NCBI RefSeq assembly: GCF_016772315.1
Contig: NZ_CP053482.1
Location: forward strand, 1,860,001 to 1,924,000
Length of the DNA stretch: 64,000 nucleotides
DNA from: Thiothrix subterranea
Lineage (GTDB): Bacteria > Pseudomonadota > Gammaproteobacteria > Thiotrichales > Thiotrichaceae
Reading direction: 5' to 3'
The notes beneath the pieces are model-generated. The model was not told where the DNA came from. It did not search any database and worked only from the letters and a program-made list of their open reading frames with translations. Shown one piece after another: positions 1 to 9,491 of the stretch. Made by a program: the position numbers and the translations under genes. Within the stretch, counting starts at the first letter, position 1; each line of letters begins with the position of its first letter.

Positions 1-538
<538 letters not shown>

Positions 539-566
539 CTATTGTAGCGGGAAATGGCGCGTGGCT

Positions 567-1130
567 CTAATACGGTTTTAACCCGATGTAATTACCGGGT
601 GGATTGTAATTGCACACCCAAATCTGGCCTTTATCGGGGCAAATCGCCATCGCACACCCTACTTCGGTGGTGGTATTCCACACCATTTGCGTGTAATGCC
701 CGCAGGCTTTGCCTGGCGCACAGCTATTGCTGGCGTAATCGTAGTCGACTTTTTCATCTGCCCACTCGGTGGCAACTTCGGTTGGGGTGATAGCTTGTAT
801 TTCGGTACGCCCGTCACTGAATTTCACCGCACTGCCCCAGAAAAGATTTTCGCCAACATTTAAGGGATTAATGCCAGCAACGGAGCGGTGTTTCATCACA
901 CAGTTGTTGTTAGTCGCAAGGTAGGTTGCCCATTCCTGCGCGTAATTGGTCATTTGGCTTGACCATGTAAGCGGCATAACCGCGACCGCTGCCCGTACTT
1001 GGTTATGGGTTTCCAGCATTCCATCCATGCTGATCGGTTCTGAAGCGGGGGAAATGGGAGTAGATGCTGAACCGCCGCCGCCACACGCGGTCAGCAGGGT
1101 TACGCCAAGAATGGCTAGTAGATTACGCAC
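567..1130 (-). CDS. CAP/SCP-domain lipoprotein
   Basis: A 187-residue predicted lipoprotein. It has a short hydrophobic signal ending in the lipobox LLTAC (Cys16), then a Gly/Ser linker. The CAP (cysteine-rich secretory protein/PR-1) domain fills residues 40-187. CAP signatures visible are THNQVRAAV (His42), GENLFW (Glu94), ATEW (Glu122), GHYTQMVW (His145) and the end motif VCNYNPPGN. The two His and two Glu match the cavity residues of the family. Bacterial CAP proteins are extracytoplasmic; their biochemical role is generally unknown, so none is asserted. It lies between hemF and the metallo-hydrolase gene, same strand. Confidence 0.85.
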   Translation of the reverse strand: MRNLLAILGVTLLTACGGGGSASTPISPASEPISMDGMLETHNQVRAAVAVMPLTWSSQMTNYAQEWATYLATNNNCVMKHRSVAGINPLNVGENLFWGSAVKFSDGRTEIQAITPTEVATEWADEKVDYDYASNSCAPGKACGHYTQMVWNTTTEVGCAMAICPDKGQIWVCNYNPPGNYIGLKPY

Positions 1131-1145
1131 TTTATCGTCCTCGCA

Positions 1146-1775
1146 TTATGGGATAAAGGGGTTGTGGAGGCGTTCGTGACCGATGGTTGTATTCGGTCCA
1201 TGCCCCGGAATGACGATAACATCATCACCCAGTGACCACAACTTAGCCTTTATAGACTGGAGTAGTTGCTGATGGTTCCCGCCGGGAAAGTCGCTGCGCC
1301 CGATTGAACCGTTGAACAACACATCCCCCACAAACGCAATGCCCTGCTCGCGGTGGAATAAGACGACGTGACCGGGGGTATGACCGGGCGTGTGGATGAT
1401 TTCTAGCGTTTGTTGCCCCAGCGTTAAACTATCGCCTTCGTGCAACCAAGTATCCGGCACAAAGGCATCGCAATGCGGTAAGCCAAATTGCTTCGCTTGC
1501 ACCGGCAGCGCATCCAGCCAATACTTATCAGCCGCGTGCGGCCCGATGATCGGCATGTGGTAATGCTTGGCTAAGGCTACCGTTCCTCCCACATGATCCA
1601 GATGGGCGTGAGTCAGAAATACACCGATGGGTTGCAAACCGTGTTGCTTGACGACCGCAATCAATTTGTCGGTATCGCCACCGGGGTCGACAAAGGCGCA
1701 TTCCAAGGTGGTTTCACACCAAATAATGCTGCAATTTTGCTGAAAGGCCGTGACAGGAATGGTCAGATATTGCAT
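1146..1775 (-). CDS. YcbL-type metallo-beta-lactamase-fold hydrolase (glyoxalase II-like)
   Basis: A 209-residue MBL-fold hydrolase. The metal-binding signature THAHLDH (His56, His58, Asp60, His61) is followed by HTPGHTPGH (His132), FVGD (Asp151) and the IPGHGP motif near residue 192. The N-terminal IPVTAFQQNCSIIWC and C-terminal ERLHNPF resemble E. coli YcbL, a type II glyoxalase that hydrolyses S-lactoylglutathione. Length is normal for YcbL and shorter than classical GloB (about 250). Its end is close behind the CAP lipoprotein gene; the next gene, the TauE-like exporter, is divergent across 54 bp. Substrate is inferred from family only. Confidence 0.85.
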   Translation of the reverse strand: MQYLTIPVTAFQQNCSIIWCETTLECAFVDPGGDTDKLIAVVKQHGLQPIGVFLTHAHLDHVGGTVALAKHYHMPIIGPHAADKYWLDALPVQAKQFGLPHCDAFVPDTWLHEGDSLTLGQQTLEIIHTPGHTPGHVVLFHREQGIAFVGDVLFNGSIGRSDFPGGNHQQLLQSIKAKLWSLGDDVIVIPGHGPNTTIGHERLHNPFIP

Positions 1776-1829
1776 AACTTTGCCCTAAGTCTGAAGGTTT
1801 GCATACGAATTTAAGCGGGAGATTATAGC

Positions 1830-2630
1830 TTGGAATGGTATTTACTGGTTTCTTTTCTGGCACTGGGTTTGGTGGTGGGGTTTGCGGCGGGGCTGCTGGG
1901 GATTGGCGGTGGTGGCATTATGGTGCCGGTGCTGACGGCGTTATTTGTGGCGCAAGGGTTTCCCACTGAACATGTGGTACACATTGCGCTGGCAACCTCG
2001 ATGGCGGCAATTGTACCCACGGCGTTTTCGAGTATGCGAGCGCATCATGCCAAGCAAGCGGTGCAATGGGCGGTGGTGCAACGCATTACGCCGGGGATTT
2101 TGTTGGGAACGTTTGCTGCAACGTTTTTAGCAGCCGTGTTATCCACCCGTGCTTTAGCGTGGTTTTTTGCGGCATTTATGGCCTATGTCGCGGTACAAAT
2201 GTGGCTAAATATCAAACCAAAACCGCATCGAGAATTACCGGGGATGGCGGGTTTATCCGTCGCGGGCTTGGTCATTGGTGGGGTGTCAGCGCTGGTGGCA
2301 ATTGGCGGCGGTTCGTTGTCGGTACCTTACATGATGTGGTGCAATATTGACGTGCGCAAGGCGATTGCAACGTCTGCGGGGATTGGTTTGCCAATTGCGA
2401 TTGCGGGGACAGTTGGCTATCTCGTCAATGGTTGGGGGCAAGTGGGTTTGCCGGATTACACCATCGGCTTTGTGTATTGGCCTGCGGTGTTGCTGATTGC
2501 GTTAACGAGTTTTTTCACCACGCGCCTTGGGGCAAATTTGGCGCATACCTTGCCGGTGGCGGCGTTGAAAAAAGTGTTTGCGGTATTGTTGATGCTACTG
2601 AGTGCGAAAATGTTGCACTCAGTATTGTGA
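1830..2630 (+). CDS. TauE/SafE-family anion exporter
   Basis: A 266-residue integral membrane protein of the TauE/SafE family, whose members export sulfite, sulfoacetate or related anions. About eight hydrophobic segments are visible, in two repeats each starting with a glycine-rich helix (LLGIGGGGIMVPVL near residue 25 and ALVAIGGGSLSVPYM near residue 160), which is typical of the family. The best start is a TTG at 1830 giving LEWYLLVSFLALGL, with GGGAG-like GCGGGAG 11 bases upstream; no upstream ATG is available in frame. It ends 12 bp from the convergent CZB gene. In a sulfur oxidiser sulfite export is plausible, but that is inference. Confidence 0.85.
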   Translation: MEWYLLVSFLALGLVVGFAAGLLGIGGGGIMVPVLTALFVAQGFPTEHVVHIALATSMAAIVPTAFSSMRAHHAKQAVQWAVVQRITPGILLGTFAATFLAAVLSTRALAWFFAAFMAYVAVQMWLNIKPKPHRELPGMAGLSVAGLVIGGVSALVAIGGGSLSVPYMMWCNIDVRKAIATSAGIGLPIAIAGTVGYLVNGWGQVGLPDYTIGFVYWPAVLLIALTSFFTTRLGANLAHTLPVAALKKVFAVLLMLLSAKMLHSVL

Positions 2631-2641
2631 AGGCAACGCAG

Positions 2642-3037
2642 TTAACCGTGTTGGCTCAGGTGACGATTGGAAACAGCAGGCGCAGGAACCGCGTCCATTT
2701 TCAGCAGAATACCCACCAATTGCGAAGAAAGTGTGTGCATTTCAGTCAATGCGCGGTGCATTCCCAGTTCATCACCGGTTTGCTGACAATGTAACGCTTC
2801 AGCACTGGCTTGATGGAAACGCTCGTGTGGCTCAAACAGGGCGCGGAATAAGGTGAGCATGGTATCGCCGTATTCACCCGCTTCCTTTGTGCCTTCGCCA
2901 TGCAGCCATTGCCCCAGCGTGCAGATGCGGCACGTTGTCGGTTCAAAGGTATTTGCCCCTGCCAATCGCCCCTTCATCTTGTTTAAATATTGAACGTGAT
3001 CATTCAAGCGTTTCAGAAAAAATGCCCGTTTTTGCAT
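2642..3037 (-). CDS. CZB-domain (chemoreceptor zinc-binding) protein
   Basis: A 131-residue stand-alone CZB domain. The family binds zinc through a conserved His-Cys-His-His set, and the sequence shows His14, the C-x-x-C-T-L-G-Q-W signature (Cys39, Trp44), and HERFH (His71, His75), with further His94 and His101. CZB domains usually sit on chemoreceptors or diguanylate cyclases and sense zinc or hypochlorous acid. Here no partner domain is fused and no chemotaxis gene is adjacent. The divergent-side neighbour upstream is the Fur-family regulator gene, same strand. Role as a zinc sensor or buffer is inferred. Confidence 0.75.
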   Translation of the reverse strand: MQKRAFFLKRLNDHVQYLNKMKGRLAGANTFEPTTCRICTLGQWLHGEGTKEAGEYGDTMLTLFRALFEPHERFHQASAEALHCQQTGDELGMHRALTEMHTLSSQLVGILLKMDAVPAPAVSNRHLSQHG

Positions 3038-3115
3038 GGTAGCCCCGTGATGTTGTTAAATTGACCGCGCAAAATAGCACCAAATTAAGGCAATTGACAA
3101 ATTTTATTACAATTT

Positions 3116-3553
3116 TTAATGGGAATTAATAGCACAATCCGGGCAACAGCCTTGCAGATTTAATTCAACTTCTTCCACTTGATAGCCGGTAGGCAAGGTA
3201 AAGAGCCAAGCCGGTTGCAGATTTTCTAAGCAAAATACTTGTTCGCAACGTTTGCAATGGAAGTGAGCGTGTTGGTGGGGAATGCCCATTTGCGCATTGT
3301 AGCGCCAAGTGCGGTCGGTTCCGGCAATTTTGTGTGCCATGTGGTGTTCGACTAGCCAATCGAGCGCACGGTACAGGGTTACACGGTCAAAGCTGAAACC
3401 TTGTTGTTGGGCGAGGTGTTCGATTTCTTGATGCGTGAGCGCAGCAGTGGCGGCGAGTAGTATGCCCAATACGCCAATTCTAGCAGGCGTGACGCGCCCA
3501 CTGGCTTGCTGTAATAAGGTGCGGGCGGTTTGTTCGTAAGGGGATGTGCTCAT
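3116..3553 (-). CDS. Fur-family metal-responsive transcriptional regulator
   Basis: A 145-residue Fur-superfamily repressor. The N-terminal winged helix carries the recognition stretch FDRVTLYRALDWL (about 55-67). The dimerisation/metal domain shows HQHAHFHCKRC (His93-Cys103) and CCPDC (136-140), giving the two CxxC pairs of the structural zinc site. Which metal or signal it reads (iron, zinc, peroxide) cannot be told from the sequence. The HQHAHFHC segment is typical of Fur and Zur alike. A zinc link is hinted by the neighbouring CZB gene and the zinc-free L31 gene at 10.6 kb, but no operator palindrome was recognised in this window. Confidence 0.85.
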   Translation of the reverse strand: MSTSPYEQTARTLLQQASGRVTPARIGVLGILLAATAALTHQEIEHLAQQQGFSFDRVTLYRALDWLVEHHMAHKIAGTDRTWRYNAQMGIPHQHAHFHCKRCEQVFCLENLQPAWLFTLPTGYQVEEVELNLQGCCPDCAINSH

Positions 3554-3601
3554 GGGTTCAGTATAAACCTTAGCGCAGCGAAAAGTTAAGTAATCAAGGA
3601 A

Positions 3602-3725
3602 GTGCCGGATCCGGGCTAAAGATCCGACACGTTACAAGCGAAACATATGGGGGCTGATCATCTCGCCCGTCCTTGAACAACCACGTTAAGAGGAAGAAAT
3701 GGGTATAACTTCCGTGTTATTTTTT
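3602..3725 (+). other. Structured intergenic segment, possible small RNA
   Basis: The 334 bp between the Fur-family gene and hemC hold no convincing reading frame. On the plus strand a near-perfect 10-bp stem (3602-3611 with 3621-3630, one mismatch) is followed by GGGC/GCCC pairing (about 3653-3669). After that, GGAAG at 3692-3696 can pair with CTTCC at 3709-3713, followed by a T-rich tract ending at 3725. The layout, stems then a T-tract, resembles a small RNA with an intrinsic terminator. No known RNA family was recognised. It could equally be a hemC leader or simply AT-rich promoter DNA. Confidence 0.25.
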
Positions 3726-3887
3726 CATTCCGTTGGTCGTATGCTTAATGTAACCTGAATGGAGAAAAAAGCAAGGGTTTTGCTTGAAGTTTAGTCGCAA
3801 ATATTGGCAGAGGATGGAAGTTAACCCGGCTTTGCCGTAAAGTGCTAGGCTATTATTCCTTTATTCAATCAGACACGCGCAGGAATC

Positions 3888-4817
3888 ATGTCCGAGATTA
3901 TTCGTATCGCTACCCGCACCAGCCCGCTTGCCATGTGGCAAGCTGAACACGTCGCTCGCCGTTTACAAGCACTTCACCCTGACCTCCAGATTGAAATGGT
4001 GGGGATGGTGACTCGTGGCGATAAAATTCTCGATAGCCCGCTGTCTAAAATCGGTGGCAAAGGCTTGTTCGTCAAGGAACTGGAGCTGGGGATGCTGGAA
4101 GGCATTGCAGATATTGCGGTGCATTCCATGAAAGACGTGCCGATGGAATTCCCCGAAGGTTTGCACCTGCCGGTGATTTTGCAGCGTGAAGACCCGCGTG
4201 ATGCGTTTGTTTCCAACCATTACCAGAATTTGGATGCTTTGCCGCATGGCGCTATCGTGGGAACGTCGAGTTTGCGCCGTCAAACCCAAATTCGCGCCCG
4301 TTACCCGCATTTGCAGATCAAGGATTTGCGCGGCAACGTGAATACGCGGCTGGCGAAACTGGATAACGGTGAATACGATGCGATTATTCTGGCGGCAGCG
4401 GGATTGATTCGGCTTGAATTCCAAGCACGGATTACCGCCTTTTTATCCACCGAACAAAGCTTGCCTGCGATTGGGCAAGGCGCGGTCGGGATTGAATGCC
4501 GCCGCCATGATCCACGGGTGGAAAACCTGCTCGCTCCCTTACGCCATGCTGAAACCACGGTGTGCGTGCGTGCCGAACGCGCCATGAATCAGCGCCTCAA
4601 CGGTGGTTGTCAAGTGCCGGTGGCAGGGTTTGCGGAATTGCAAGACGGCGCATTACGGATGCGCGGGTTGATTGGCTTCCCCGATGGTTCGGCGCTGTAC
4701 ACCTGTGAACAACGTGGCTGCACCGTTGACCCGGATGCCTTGGGTATAGCGATTGCGGAAGATTTGCTGGCACAAGGTGGGGATAAAGTGCTGGCGTTGC
4801 TGGGCATTCATGCCTAA
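3888..4817 (+). CDS. hemC: Hydroxymethylbilane synthase (porphobilinogen deaminase)
   Basis: HemC polymerises four porphobilinogens into hydroxymethylbilane in tetrapyrrole synthesis. The 309-residue product has normal length. Visible signatures are the N-terminal [24 protein letters not shown] (58-66), VGTSSLRRQ (124-132), LRGNVNTRL (147-155) and [11 protein letters not shown], whose Cys241 attaches the dipyrromethane cofactor. The ATG at 3888 matches the family start. It is the first gene of hemC-hemD-hemX-hemY; its stop overlaps the hemD start by 8 bp. A ~330 bp upstream region probably holds the operon promoter. Confidence 0.97.
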   Translation: MSEIIRIATRTSPLAMWQAEHVARRLQALHPDLQIEMVGMVTRGDKILDSPLSKIGGKGLFVKELELGMLEGIADIAVHSMKDVPMEFPEGLHLPVILQREDPRDAFVSNHYQNLDALPHGAIVGTSSLRRQTQIRARYPHLQIKDLRGNVNTRLAKLDNGEYDAIILAAAGLIRLEFQARITAFLSTEQSLPAIGQGAVGIECRRHDPRVENLLAPLRHAETTVCVRAERAMNQRLNGGCQVPVAGFAELQDGALRMRGLIGFPDGSALYTCEQRGCTVDPDALGIAIAEDLLAQGGDKVLALLGIHA

Positions 4818-5589
4818 AGCATTGCAGGGCTTGCACATTGCCGTTACCCGCCCCGCGCATCAAGCCGCAGGGTTTCGGCAAGCGTTGCAGCAAGCTGGCG
4901 CGAAGGTATTGCTGTTACCATTGGTTGAGATTCGCCCGCCGGATAATCAAGCTGCAATCCCGCTCACGCTGGCACAGTTATCGCGTCATGACACCGCCAT
5001 CTTTATTAGCGCGAATGCGGTGGAATACGGTTTGCCAGCGCTGAATCCGGCGCAGCAAACCGTGTTACATCAGATGACGCTGGGTGCGATTGGCAAGCAA
5101 ACCGCGAAGGCATTGCAACAGCACGGTTTCACTGCAAACTGGGTTCCCGCACAAGGTTTTACAAGCGAAGATTTTCTGGCATTGCCGCAAACACAGCACT
5201 TAGCCGGTCGGCATATCCTCATCTTTCGCGGGCAAGGTGGGCGGGAATTACTCGCTGATACTTTGCGGGAACGCGGTGCACAGGTCACTTATTTGGATGT
5301 GTATCAACGGGTTTGCCCACAAATCGACGCCAATCACCTGAAATACCTTCATGAACAGCGCCAGCTTGATATAATCACCATCACCAGCAGCGAGGGATTG
5401 TTGAATTTGCTCACCCTGCTGGAAAATCCCGACTGGATAAAAACGGTTCCCTTGTTGGTCGGTAGCCAACGCATGTTAGCCACGGCACGCAGCGCTGGAT
5501 TCATTGGAACCATTCGCATTGCAGACAATCCCGGTGATGAAGCCATGTTGCAGGCGCTGATTCATTGGGCACAGGAATTCCAAGCATGA
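4810..5589 (+). CDS. hemD: Uroporphyrinogen-III synthase
   Basis: HemD cyclises hydroxymethylbilane with inversion of ring D to uroporphyrinogen III. The ATG at 4810 is chosen because it gives a product beginning [19 protein letters not shown], which matches the family N-terminus, and overlaps the hemC stop by 8 bp; the frame is open further upstream but only inside hemC. The 259-residue product shows the two-lobed features [33 protein letters not shown] and [10 protein letters not shown]. HemD is poorly conserved in general, and the operon position strengthens the call. Its stop overlaps the next gene in an ATGA. Confidence 0.93.
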   Translation: MPKALQGLHIAVTRPAHQAAGFRQALQQAGAKVLLLPLVEIRPPDNQAAIPLTLAQLSRHDTAIFISANAVEYGLPALNPAQQTVLHQMTLGAIGKQTAKALQQHGFTANWVPAQGFTSEDFLALPQTQHLAGRHILIFRGQGGRELLADTLRERGAQVTYLDVYQRVCPQIDANHLKYLHEQRQLDIITITSSEGLLNLLTLLENPDWIKTVPLLVGSQRMLATARSAGFIGTIRIADNPGDEAMLQALIHWAQEFQA

Positions 5590-6929
5590 TTGATAAACCA
5601 GCGACACACGAAGCTGATAACGATACTTTGCACACAGCAGTGGATGCGATTGAGCCGATGGGGTCGGATACAACGTTTGGGAATACCCCTCCTCCTCAAA
5701 AATCAGCCAGCGCCCGTTTTGCGGTGTTTGTGTCCATTTTAGCGGTGTCATTCACCGCTGTTGGCATTGCGGCGGGTTACAAGCATTGGCAGCGCATGAA
5801 CGACAAAGCGCGGGGTAATGCCGCTGAAATTGCCACCTTACGTGAACAGCTCAACACTGTCCCGACCAGTGATGCCTTGAATACCTTGCGGCAGGATTTG
5901 GAGGCCAAAACGGCTAAATCGCTCAGCAATAACGAACAAGCCTTGCAAGAAATGGCGCGTTTACAACATCAAACCCGCCAATTCGCTGATACGGTCGCCT
6001 CGCAAGTGGAGCAGGTGACGTTTTTGCAGGCGAAAATGCAGCAAAGCGCAACCCCGGCGAGTGCGGCTGAATGGCAAATTGCCGAAGTGGAATTTCTGCT
6101 AAAACTGGCTTCACGGCAATTACATTTGGCAAAAGATGTACGCACAGCGATGACCGCGCTGAAAGAAGCGGATGTGTTGTTAGCAAAGGTTGGCTCGGTG
6201 AATTATTTGCCAGTGCGCCAACAAATTGCACGGGATGTATCGAGCTTAGACGCTGTACCGGTACCGGATCTGGTGGGCGTGTCGCAACGCATTAACGCGA
6301 TGATGTTGGGGTTAAAACCCTTACCGGCGCTGACGGCGACCCCGGAAGCAGAAGCATCCACCTCAGCAGCGGAGGATGCCACTGCGGGCATAGAAGGCAA
6401 TTCCTTGTGGGCAGATTACAAGCGTAAAGCCTTGGATACCTTGAATGATGCGGTAGTCATCCGCCAATACGATAAGCCTTTGCAAATGCAATTGGATGCG
6501 GATGCGCGTTTGCATTTGTTCCAACTGTTGCAATTGCGGCTGGAAAATTTGCGTTTATTGGTGCTTCAAGAAGACGCGACTGGGTTTGCGGCGCAATTGA
6601 ATTTGATTCGAGAAACGCTGAACAGTTATTACCCGCCTGATCAGGCCAAGCCCTTGCTGGCGGAATTGGATGATATTGGCAAAGTGGAATTGCAGCCGGT
6701 TATTCCCGATATTTCAGCCAGCCTTAAGCAGTTAGACAGTGCACGTCAGGCTGAAACCGCCAGAGTGCTGCAAGAACAATCCACACAAGACAGCGCTACT
6801 GACAGCCCCCCCTCCACGGAAGCGGCTGATGCAGTAGCAGAGAAACCTGAGGAAACCAAAACCAATTCCACCAAAAAACCCGCCAAAACACCGGATAAAG
6901 CGGATTCAGAAGGAGGCAAACGCGAATGA
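5586..6929 (+). CDS. hemX: HemX-like membrane protein, uroporphyrinogen-III C-methyltransferase-annotated family
   Basis: A 447-residue inner-membrane protein. A polar N-terminus of about 45 residues is followed by one transmembrane segment (about 45-67), then a long helical coiled-coil region and the conserved periplasmic HemX domain (EWQIAEVEFLLKLASRQLHL, DARLHLFQLLQLRLENLRLLVLQ). The C-terminus is Lys/Glu/Thr-rich. Start at 5586 is set by the ATGA overlap with hemD and removes seven residues of a longer frame. HemX is often annotated as a methyltransferase, but nothing here resembles SAM-binding CobA/CysG; its function with HemY in haem synthesis or the envelope is not established. Confidence 0.88.
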   Translation: MIDKPATHEADNDTLHTAVDAIEPMGSDTTFGNTPPPQKSASARFAVFVSILAVSFTAVGIAAGYKHWQRMNDKARGNAAEIATLREQLNTVPTSDALNTLRQDLEAKTAKSLSNNEQALQEMARLQHQTRQFADTVASQVEQVTFLQAKMQQSATPASAAEWQIAEVEFLLKLASRQLHLAKDVRTAMTALKEADVLLAKVGSVNYLPVRQQIARDVSSLDAVPVPDLVGVSQRINAMMLGLKPLPALTATPEAEASTSAAEDATAGIEGNSLWADYKRKALDTLNDAVVIRQYDKPLQMQLDADARLHLFQLLQLRLENLRLLVLQEDATGFAAQLNLIRETLNSYYPPDQAKPLLAELDDIGKVELQPVIPDISASLKQLDSARQAETARVLQEQSTQDSATDSPPSTEAADAVAEKPEETKTNSTKKPAKTPDKADSEGGKRE

Positions 6930-8203
6930 TGTTTTACCTAGTCGTGTTGCTGATTTTGATCGCACTGATCGTGTGGTTAGGGCAATTGGTGTTAGCACAT
7001 CCCGGCATTGCCACCATTACGTGGGGCGTGTGGAGTCTGGAAATGAAGACCGCCACGCTTGCTGCATTGGTGTTGCTGGCGTGTGTGGGGTTTTATTTAC
7101 TGGTTAGCTTGTTGCGTCATGGTTTTGGGATGCGCCGCAGTTTCAGCCGTTTTCGTGCCGCACGTTTAGGCAGCAAAGCCAACCGTGCCTTGACGCAAGG
7201 CTTGATCCAATTAACCGAAGGCCATTGGGATAAAGCTGAAAAACTGTTGGTGGATCATGCGCCTTACAGCGACACGCCACTGCTTAATTATCTTGCTGCT
7301 GCACGGGCTGCCCACATGCGCGAAGCCTATGAGCGCCGTGACGAATTACTCAAGCAAGCAATTGAAAGCGATAGCAAAGCCAATGTCGCGGTTGGGGTGT
7401 CGCAAGCCGAAATGCAGTTCGGCAGCGGTCAATTGGAGCAAGCACACGCCACCTTGATACGGTTACGCGAACTGTCCCCCAAACACCCTTACGTATTGAA
7501 GTTGCTGGCAAAAGTGTTGTACCGCCAAGAAAACTGGGACGCATTGTTGGGATTATTGCCGGATTTAGCCAAGCAAAATCTCTTGAAAAACGATGACATG
7601 AGCAAAGTACAGGGTGCGACTTTGAAAGCCATGTTCCAGCATTACGCCAAAGCTGGGCAGACCGACAAGCTACAGGCCATGTGGAAAAAATTACCCACCC
7701 TGATTCGTGACAATCACGAAGCGATTGTATTGTATGCCAAAGCCTTGCACACCGCCGGGGATGAGGTGGCGTGTAATGGTCTCATCAGCAATATCCTCAA
7801 CAAGCGTTGGGATGATAGCTTGGCGGATTTGTACGGGCGGATTCAACACCACAGCCTCGGTAATACCATCCAGCAAGCGGAAAAATGGCAGCTCAGCCAA
7901 CCCGCGAATAACCCAGCGTTGCTGTTATTACTGGCGCGTTTATATAACCAGCAAAAACTCTGGGGCATGGCGAAAAGCTATTACGAAGCCAGCCTCAACC
8001 AAGCCCCCAATACCGAAGGCTATCTGGAACTGGCAGAATTGCTGGAAACCATGAAAGAACCGGAGAACGCGCAACGCTGCTACCGCATGGGCTTGCGCTA
8101 TTGCATTCGCACCGATGGCGAGAAACTGAACCTCACGCCAACGCAGCGCCCGCAGGTTAACCCACAGACGCCGCCAGCGTTAACGCCGTATAACGGCCTG
8201 TAA
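6926..8203 (+). CDS. hemY: HemY-like TPR membrane protein
   Basis: A 425-residue protein with two N-terminal transmembrane segments (about 3-23 and 43-63), the HemY N-terminal domain (RRSFSRFRAARLGSKANRAL, LIQLTEGHWDKAEKLL) and TPR-like helical repeats through to the C-terminus. This is the gammaproteobacterial HemY, not the protoporphyrinogen oxidase HemY of Gram-positives. A strong AAGGAGG sits just before tandem ATGs at 6926 and 6929, and the first ATG overlaps the hemX stop. It is the last gene of the operon and is convergent with the malic enzyme gene 12 bp away. Its molecular role is unknown; haem-pathway association is from operon context. Confidence 0.9.
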   Translation: MMFYLVVLLILIALIVWLGQLVLAHPGIATITWGVWSLEMKTATLAALVLLACVGFYLLVSLLRHGFGMRRSFSRFRAARLGSKANRALTQGLIQLTEGHWDKAEKLLVDHAPYSDTPLLNYLAAARAAHMREAYERRDELLKQAIESDSKANVAVGVSQAEMQFGSGQLEQAHATLIRLRELSPKHPYVLKLLAKVLYRQENWDALLGLLPDLAKQNLLKNDDMSKVQGATLKAMFQHYAKAGQTDKLQAMWKKLPTLIRDNHEAIVLYAKALHTAGDEVACNGLISNILNKRWDDSLADLYGRIQHHSLGNTIQQAEKWQLSQPANNPALLLLLARLYNQQKLWGMAKSYYEASLNQAPNTEGYLELAELLETMKEPENAQRCYRMGLRYCIRTDGEKLNLTPTQRPQVNPQTPPALTPYNGL

Positions 8204-8215
8204 CTTGGTTATCAC

Positions 8216-9433
8216 TTAGAGGCGGGCGACACCACTGTCACGCGCCGCTTTGGACACTGCCGCAGGCACACGCTCACGCAAACGCAAATCAAACGGTTTG
8301 GGAATGATATATTCCTTCCCAAATACCAGTGCGTCCAAGCCGTAAGCATCCAGCACGTCTTGCGGCACGGGTTCACGGGCTAATTCCGCCAGCGTGTACA
8401 CTGCCGCTTTGAGCATCTCGATATTGATGCAACGCGCCCGCACATCCAATGCACCACGGAACAAGAACGGGAAGCCCAGCACGTTGTTGATTTGGTTAGG
8501 CTGATCACTGCGCCCCGTCGCCATAATCAAATCACTGCGTGCCGCTAACGCCACTGCCGGATTGATTTCTGGGTCAGGATTCGACAACGCGAACACAATT
8601 GGGTTTGCCGCCATGCTGTTGAGCATATCCACCGTCATAATGTCCGGGCCGGACAAACCAATGAATACATCCGCACCTTGGCACGCATCCGCCAAGGTAT
8701 GCTTGTCGGTTTCCACCGCGTAATCGCGTTTGAAAGCATTCAAATCGGTACGCCCGGTGTGCAACACGCCTTTGCTGTCGACCATTAACAGCTTTTGCTT
8801 ATCCGCACCCAATGCACCCAGCAGGTTCATTGAAGCAATTCCCGCCGCACCCGCGCCCACGCACACAATGTTCACATCACCGATTTTTTTGCCCTGAATT
8901 TCCAGTGCATTCATCAAGCCGGAAGCAATAATCACCGCCGTGCCGTGTTGATCGTCATGGAATACCGGAATGTCGAGCATCGCTTGCAGGCGTTTTTCAA
9001 TCTCGAAGCAACGCGGTGCAGAAATGTCTTCCAGATTAATCCCGCCGAATGTGCCTGCGATGTTCTTCACCACGGTGATGAACTCTTCCACGTCTTGGGT
9101 AGCCACTTCGATGTCAAACACGTCAATATCCGCAAAGCGTTTGAACAACAAACCTTTGCCTTCCATCACCGGTTTACCGGCGAGTGCGCCGACATTGCCC
9201 AAACCCAGTACGGCGGAGCCGTCGGAAATGACCGCGACCAGATTGCCTTTGCCGGTGTACAGGTACGCGGCTTCCGGGTCTTTGTGGATTTCACGCACGG
9301 GTTCAGCAACCCCCGGTGAATACGCCAACGCCAAATCGCGTTGCGTCGCGGTGGGCTTGGTAATGTGAGTGGCAATTTTGCCGGGACGTGGTTCAGCGTG
9401 ATATTTCAGCGCATCTTCTTTTAAATTGGACAT
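8216..9433 (-). CDS. Malic enzyme, oxaloacetate-decarboxylating, short form
   Basis: Catalyses malate + NAD(P)+ to pyruvate + CO2 + NAD(P)H. At 405 residues it corresponds to the N-terminal malic enzyme half of MaeB and lacks the C-terminal phosphotransacetylase-like domain. Signatures include LALAYSPGVAEP, the HDDQHGTA motif (159-166), the nucleotide-binding CVGAGAAGIAS (191-201) and FALSNPDPEINP. The ATG at 9431-9433 follows a GGAGGAG ribosome site. NAD versus NADP preference cannot be read reliably. Monocistronic, with convergent hemY downstream and the M48 protease gene behind it. Confidence 0.92.
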   Translation of the reverse strand: MSNLKEDALKYHAEPRPGKIATHITKPTATQRDLALAYSPGVAEPVREIHKDPEAAYLYTGKGNLVAVISDGSAVLGLGNVGALAGKPVMEGKGLLFKRFADIDVFDIEVATQDVEEFITVVKNIAGTFGGINLEDISAPRCFEIEKRLQAMLDIPVFHDDQHGTAVIIASGLMNALEIQGKKIGDVNIVCVGAGAAGIASMNLLGALGADKQKLLMVDSKGVLHTGRTDLNAFKRDYAVETDKHTLADACQGADVFIGLSGPDIMTVDMLNSMAANPIVFALSNPDPEINPAVALAARSDLIMATGRSDQPNQINNVLGFPFLFRGALDVRARCINIEMLKAAVYTLAELAREPVPQDVLDAYGLDALVFGKEYIIPKPFDLRLRERVPAAVSKAARDSGVARL

Positions 9434-9491
9434 GGCTCCTCCGCCGTTTTGTTTGACTCAACAGGTTGGCTAACTGTAGTGCACTGATTAT

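Noticed and set aside
1146-1775. Persulfide dioxygenase (ETHE1-like) next to a TauE/SafE exporter
   Set aside because: The termini and HAHLDH motif follow YcbL glyoxalase II; ETHE1-specific features were not seen.
5586-6929. HemX as a SAM-dependent uroporphyrinogen methyltransferase
   Set aside because: No SAM-binding motifs of the CobA/CysG type; it is a membrane coiled-coil protein.
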